Shown in pieces: positions 58,936-64,000 of a DNA stretch of 64,000 nucleotides. Source of the DNA: Hevea brasiliensis (Eukaryota > Streptophyta > Magnoliopsida > Malpighiales > Euphorbiaceae); NCBI RefSeq assembly GCF_030052815.1, contig NC_079499.1:70943760-71007759 (forward strand), in the 5' to 3' direction. The notes below the pieces were generated by a model. The model worked only from the letters and a program-made list of their open reading frames with translations. It did not search any database and was not told the DNA's origin. The stretch's first letter is position 1; every line of letters begins with the position of its first letter. A program made the translations under genes and the position numbers.

Positions 58936-60826
58936 TTTTGCAGTTCTGCTAAAATAATACCCTATTGGCATGCTAAACTATCCAATCTGACACACATGTC
59001 TAGGCAATACAAGGGCACATAATATTATTAAATATTAATATATTGTGTTTTATGACTTCATTATTTCATAATAATTTTCAATTATAATGTATACATTCAT
59101 TTGATCATATATATGATCATAATTCACATCATTATCCCTTTATATCATTGAACTCAAAGTACATTTCCTTTCTACAATAATGAGAACTAATATCTCATTC
59201 ATACATTAATATGGTTCATTTATTCATTCATTATGTTATTCATATTGATCACAATTCAAAACAATGGTTCACAAGTACCATTGTATTCAAAACATTTTTC
59301 CTTTCTCATTTATACATTTTATGAATTCTATTTGTGATGGGCATATAAGCCCTAACTACCTATTCATATCAATTAGGTGACTTACTTTTCATGTTTCAAG
59401 AAATTCATGAACATTTCATGGATTTCAAATTTATGGCCTTAATTTCCCTTTAACAATATAGTTCTTACACTTTGTGTCTTTATATTACTATTCACAACAC
59501 TATTCACTCAAATTGTTAACTTTTTAATACATAATGAATTTATTGAACTTAAGTTCACCAAGATACCACATTTTGCATTTTATTTTTGTTGGTATTGATT
59601 TCCAATACCATTTCAAAGCTTATCTTGTGTTATTCAAAATTTTCAGATTTCATACCCTAGGATTACTGTTCCATTGGTCATTTGTATAGTAGGTATTTGA
59701 TAAAATTATCTTCATGAAAGTTGTTCCTTATTGTGTCTAGTTACATTTCTTTTTTTGAATCACTCCATTTGGAGTTTTGTAGCTCAATTTATGGTCATTT
59801 TACCATAACTGGCCGGATTGACCTGTATCCAGAATTTATGGGCAATTTGGTTCTGCCAGATTTGGTGACCTAAGTTTGGTTGGCAATTTGACTAGGTTAT
59901 AGTCAGAATTTGGATTTGTGTTCCTCATGAAAGTTGTAGGACTATGTCTTAGCTTTCTGCTGGTAAAATTTCAGGTCAATTGGACCTTTCTACAATGAGT
60001 TATGACTAAATGAATAAATACTATTTATTTGGTCATTTTGCACAGGCAGAATGCAAGTCACCCAGATTAGGACAATTTTTAGGTCAACTTGGTTTGGTTT
60101 TCTGGGCAGGGTTTCTTCACTAAAGTTGTGCCATTATGTGTCTAGTTTTATGTCCAATTAGCCTTGCACTAATTGAATTTCTACAACTCCATTTATAGCT
60201 GCCCAAACCTGCTAGACTCACATCTGGTCCTGCAGGTCACCAAGGGCAGCATACCAAATTTCAACTCCATTTTCCTTACTCACTTCAATTCCTTCTCACA
60301 CACATTCAAATGGTCACTAATTGACCATTACAAGGTTCATATACCATTTCATAAGAAAAACTCCAATTTTTTTCACAACCCTAATTTCTAAGTGTCCATT
60401 TCATGCTTTTCATGTCATCTAACACATCCAACACACATAGTTCAACATCTAACTCAAGTTATCTCATCACAAACCACTTCTAAACAATTCAAGTCATACA
60501 AATCAACAAATCTCATCCTTCTCCCATGGCTGCAAATTTTAATACACACTTCAATATAATTGTTTTATTCAATTTTATAACAAATTTTCATTTAACTTGT
60601 CTTCCTAACAAAGATTAAAAGATATGGAAGTGAGTATAGGCACTAACCTTGATTTAGCTAATTTCCAAAACTTGAGAACTCTTCTTTTTTTTTTTTTTTT
60701 CTTTCTTTTTGCTGCCCAAGACTTGCTCTAGGTGTAAGAGTAAATATTTGTGAAGGGTAGCTAGGGTTTTGGGGTGATTTGTGTGGGTTAGCTCAAGCTT
60801 GATCAAGCTTCCATGGAGTTTTCTTT

Positions 60827-60847
60827 TCTCTCTCTCTCTCTCTCTCT
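60827..60847. repeat. (TC)n microsatellite
   Basis: A 21-bp TC run within solo LTR H. Confidence 0.85.
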
Positions 60848-60955
60848 ACATTTTTGGCTGCCCAAAGGTTGAAGATGCAGATCGTTTGTCAATTTTAGGT
60901 CTTCCTTATCCCTTTTAATGAGTTTAATAAATTGTGATTGGTGGAGGAAATTTAA

Positions 60956-60975
60956 ATGACATCATATGATGTCAT
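60956..60975 (-). promoter_or_regulatory. perfect palindrome in solo LTR H
   Basis: ATGACATCAT is followed directly by its reverse complement ATGATGTCAT, 20 bp without a loop. It corresponds to the spaced inverted repeat of A and G, and ATTGG lies at 60937-60941. Confidence 0.5.
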
Positions 60976-61518
60976 AATTAGCATTTTCTTTCATTTTCTT
61001 TTCTTCTCTTCCTACTCATTTCCAATTTAATTTTTAGCAATATTTATTCACATTTTATGTCATAATAATTATTTACTTAACTGGAAAAGTCGGCCAAAAA
61101 TCATATCTGAAGACGAAATGACCAAAATACCCTCCGTTTGGCTTAACAGACTAAAATTATCTGTACTGATTGAAAAATTTTTCTAAGCATTTTCTTGGCA
61201 TTCTAATGCCTTAGAAACCTTAATGACTCTTCTGTGGAGTCCCAAAAATTATTTTATAAATTTTCTCCAAGTTTAGGGCTCTTAGCTACGAAGACCCTAA
61301 CTTCTCACTGGGTTACCCATCGCTAGGGCACCAGCTCATTTAACTTGGTTGTATTTTATTTCTAAAATTTTTCCTAAATTTTTCTTATTAATATTTAAGT
61401 TAATTATAGTTCCTCACTTTAGTTTAAATATTTTTCCAGGCGTTCTAGCTGTCCAGACCGACACCGGTCACCGGAACAGTAGAATGTGCGGAATTGCTAC
61501 AGTGAGGGTGTTACAAGG

Positions 61519-61809
61519 CTATCCAGTGTTCTTCCTTTTTACCAATTTACTATTTGAACTTTGATCACTACGTCTTTCATTCTTCTTTATTTCATATTGC
61601 CCTTGTAGGCATTGGGTCTGTACTTGGGCTTGGGCTGACAGATTATCAGCCATTTGTTGAAAGAAAGTGGCCATTTGCTGGGTCATTTGTGCAGTAATTT
61701 GTACAGGTGGGGCTGGTAAAGTCGAGCTTCTGACTCTCTGAGGGGTTGGGGCCTCACCTTGTACTTCCGCTATCACAGACTGTTCTATTGTCTCATCCTT
61801 CTCTTCCAC
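61519..61809 (-). pseudogene. gag: gag N-terminus of D
   Basis: Open from about 61809 (EEKDETIEQSVIAEVQGEAP, then TAQMTQQMATFFQQMADN), homologous to the E1 N-terminus (QSIEAEVQGDAP). It then jumps to ERRSDQSSNSKLVKRKNTG and stops at 61519. The WWD-containing gag core is missing between these parts; a fragment of it appears at 28975-29015. No good in-frame ATG was seen; the nearest ATG upstream is out of frame. Confidence 0.75.
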
Positions 61810-61976
61810 ATCTTTTCACTGGATTTTTTATTTCCTGTACAACCAACATAAGGAGATTTCTCTCCATTAGTTCATATTTATGAAGTAAATGTACTATATG
61901 CATCAAACATTTGAGTAGTTGTATTTACCGATAAAAAGATTTCAAATTCACAGTTCAAAATTACTTTAAAACCATT
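61810..61976 (-). other. untranslated leader of D
   Basis: Non-coding. Resembles the E1 leader (TTCATATTTATGAAGTAAATG-like stretch). A possible 3' splice site, GTTGTACAG|G, precedes gag at about 61840. Confidence 0.5.
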
Positions 61977-61988
61977 GCTCTGATACCA
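61977..61988 (-). other. primer binding site of D
   Basis: The minus strand reads TGGTATCAGAGC, a perfect initiator tRNA-Met complement, seven bases from the LTR. Confidence 0.92.
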
Positions 61989-61995
61989 CTAAACA

Positions 61996-64000
61996 TGTCA
62001 CACCCTAATCCTCCGCAAGATGTAACATGATCCCTTAGTATACCTAATGAATTACAGTACTTCACCTACCGGTAATCCATTAAATAAACTACAAGGGATT
62101 TTAAATCAATTTTCGTGAAATTGAATCATTGATTAAAATCTGGTGTTACAAAAATTTTTCAAAATTTCTGCAGAGTGATGACTGTATTTTGAGAAAACAG
62201 TTCTTCAAAACCTGCAAAAAAGCACTTACCAATATTTTTGCTCAACCATAACTCCATTTCAAATGATTTCTCAATATCAATCTCAATAATCAAATCAATT
62301 CATTTTCAAACCAACCTCATCATAAAAGAAACATTTCATTGATTACAAGACTCAAAAATTAATATTACAAAATTATATAGATAAATGAAATCTCAAATTT
62401 ACATTACAATAATTTGTATTTAATTACATACCAAATTATTTTACAAGAGTTCTTATACAACTGCTCAAATAATTTACATATATATTATTACATGCATACA
62501 TCAAAACCTATGTACATGGGTGTACCTATGATATATTTGGAGCTGATCTGAATGTGTCTTCAAGGAAGCTTACTCACCTGCTTTATGCTCTTTTCACTTG
62601 CGATAGCATGCAAAGCTATCGCTGAGTAGTGAACTCAGTGGTACACAACTATAATTTAAAATATAATACCATATATAAGTTGACAAAATTATAACAAATA
62701 ATTTAGAAATCTTGAACTTCATAAAAATTCCAAAGGTTAAAATAATCATTGCCAATAATATAATCATTTGTTAAAATAACCTTGATCAAGAATTTCAATT
62801 TGTCAAATCACAACTGAACAATTAAAGTAATTCCAGCAATTTATGGAAATAAATATTAATTTCAATAAAATCAAGTATGCATAAATCCCATTTGAAATCA
62901 AAATTCTTTATTATTCAAAAACCATTCTGTATCTCACTAACTATGCAAGACTAATCAAAAAGGGCCATCTCCAGGGTGATTCTAACTCCCTACGGTCGGG
63001 GAGGTCAAATCGGATTCTAACTCCCTATGGGCGGGGAGGTCGAATCATCATGCACAGTACACATCACAATAATGAAACTTCCGAAAGGGCCATGAAAAAC
63101 TTAGATCTAACCTCTAATAAGAGGAGAATCTAAGCCTGTGTACATACCATGGTAATCAGAAAAAAGCTAACTCCATTGTCTCTTCAACAAATGAGAGAGA
63201 CGGGTAATAACCTAGTCAAGCATCTATAGTGAGATACAAAACAATATCATAAATCTCTTTGTCCTTTTTGTGAGCATAAATCACAAAACAATTTGATTCA
63301 AAGTCAATTCCAATATCCAATAATTTTTACGCTCAGCACAATTCAAAACATATTTTATTACCATTTTTCCAAAACTAATTTATTCAATCCACAATAATTC
63401 TCAATAATTGTTAAAATACCATTTCACAAAGCTAAATTCATGCATACTATAACAATTTCAATAATCACTAAAATAAATCCAATACTTGATAAATATAATG
63501 CATAATGAAAATAACGTCATTTAATCATATGAAATATTCTGAACAAAAGCAATTAAAAACTTGTCATGCACAAACCTCTTATGTTGACTCAATTTACGTC
63601 AAATCTCGTTTTTCCTTCGAAGATCCCTTTCTAGTCTCTTTTTCAATTGAAACACACAATTTACAGTATTTTAGTACCATATCTCATAATTAGTCTAACA
63701 ATTTATTTCATGCCTACTTAATTGTAGCTTTAAATTTGCTTAAAATGGTGTCCTTTGAATTTTGCATTATGGGTCACTATATTCTACTGTGCCATTGGTC
63801 TAGTTATTGTGGGAATTTGGCTAAATATCCTCTGTCAAAGTTGTTCCTTATTATCTTTGCTTCAATTTTCTTTTTGAATCACTCCATTTGGAGTTATATA
63901 ACTCAAGTTATGGTCAATTAACCATAATTAGGTCAAATCTAAATTTTGGTTTCCTTAATAGGCAGATTTGATACTGAATTTGACTAATTTATTTGGATAG
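61996..64000 (-). repeat. 5' LTR of D (partial)
   Basis: Starts TGTCACACCCTAATCC and matches 24247 onward closely to the window end. It keeps the double hairpin at 62600-62638 that the 3' LTR has lost. No gene is present. Confidence 0.9.
62600..62638 (-). other. paired hairpins in the D 5' LTR
   Basis: GCGATAGC/GCTATCGC (62600-62622, perfect) followed by CTGAGT/ACTCAG (62622-62638). The second stem differs from both the E and A/G stems yet still pairs. Confidence 0.6.

Larger units (their letters stand above)
57548..61520 (-). mobile_element. solo LTR H (target duplication AGGCT)
   Basis: The LTR is 57553-61515 (3963 bp), with exact AGGCT copies at 57548-57552 and 61516-61520. It is a diverged A/G-type LTR starting TGTAACTTCCC on the plus strand and ending GTGTTACA. 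It holds a hairpin (58192-58209), a GGCATAAAGCC repeat (58864-58935), a T16 run (60685-60700), a TC run (60827-60847) and the inverted repeat at 60956-60975. There is no interior and no gene. Confidence 0.92.
24247..64000 (-). mobile_element. large-LTR element D, gag-remnant, interrupted by E1, G and H; right end off-window
   Basis: The LTRs are 24247-28750 and 61996 onward, very similar to each other. Internal pieces are 28751-29067, 45178-46337, 57461-57552 and 61516-61995, about 2 kb once nested insertions are removed. It has a perfect primer site, a polypurine tract and gag fragments but no RT or integrase. It is a non-autonomous, LARD-like element, with each LTR longer than its interior. 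The left flank is agact; the right flank is outside. Confidence 0.85.

Overview
This window looks like heterochromatic plant nuclear DNA, almost certainly from an angiosperm and probably a eudicot. It is AT-rich and made of nested long-terminal-repeat (LTR) retrotransposons plus one endogenous pararetrovirus. I found no convincing host gene, tRNA, rRNA or CRISPR array. I cannot name the species. The autonomous Ty3/gypsy elements carry gag, protease, RT, RNase H, integrase and a C-terminal chromodomain-like tail. With 3-4.5 kb LTRs starting TGTAACACC and an initiator tRNA-Met primer site, they fit the Tekay/Del chromovirus group (established clade traits; the assignment is mine).

Layout, left to right. 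1-10477: element A, minus strand, cut by the window start (3' LTR to 2564, gag-pol 2565-7385, 5' LTR 7386-10477). 10478-17767: a decayed caulimovirid-type endogenous virus on the minus strand, resembling florendo/petuviruses (movement protein, coat protein, protease, RT, RNase H, plus a well-preserved downstream ORF). 17768-17802: an AT repeat. 17803-21093: LTR, primer site and gag stub of a plus-strand element C. 21094-24246: a plus-strand LTR (I), truncated, with a 564-bp foldback element inside it (21408-21971). 24247 to beyond 64000: element D, minus strand, with 4.5 kb LTRs and only about 2 kb of gag-derived internal DNA.

D was broken by three later insertions with exact 5-bp target duplications. 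They are E1 (29068-45177, CTTCT; itself holding a solo LTR E2 at 29854-33662), G (46338-57460, GGCAG) and solo LTR H (57553-61515, AGGCT). The order of events follows: C, then LTR I, then D, then E1, G and H; E1 then received E2. On the left side C's LTR received the virus; A abuts the virus and probably inserted into it.

Main points for a second look: (1) a foldback mini-element whose two ends are both LTR U5 ends, with a perfect target duplication; (2) a 74-75 nt phase-0 intron inside the integrase of A and G but absent from E1; (3) a pair of adjacent hairpins in the LTRs whose stems co-vary between families; (4) a pseudo-mutation pattern at CAG/CTG/CCG motifs, suggesting that many apparent frameshifts and stops are sequencing or assembly errors; (5) the virus sits next to an AT run that occupies the TATA position of LTR C.
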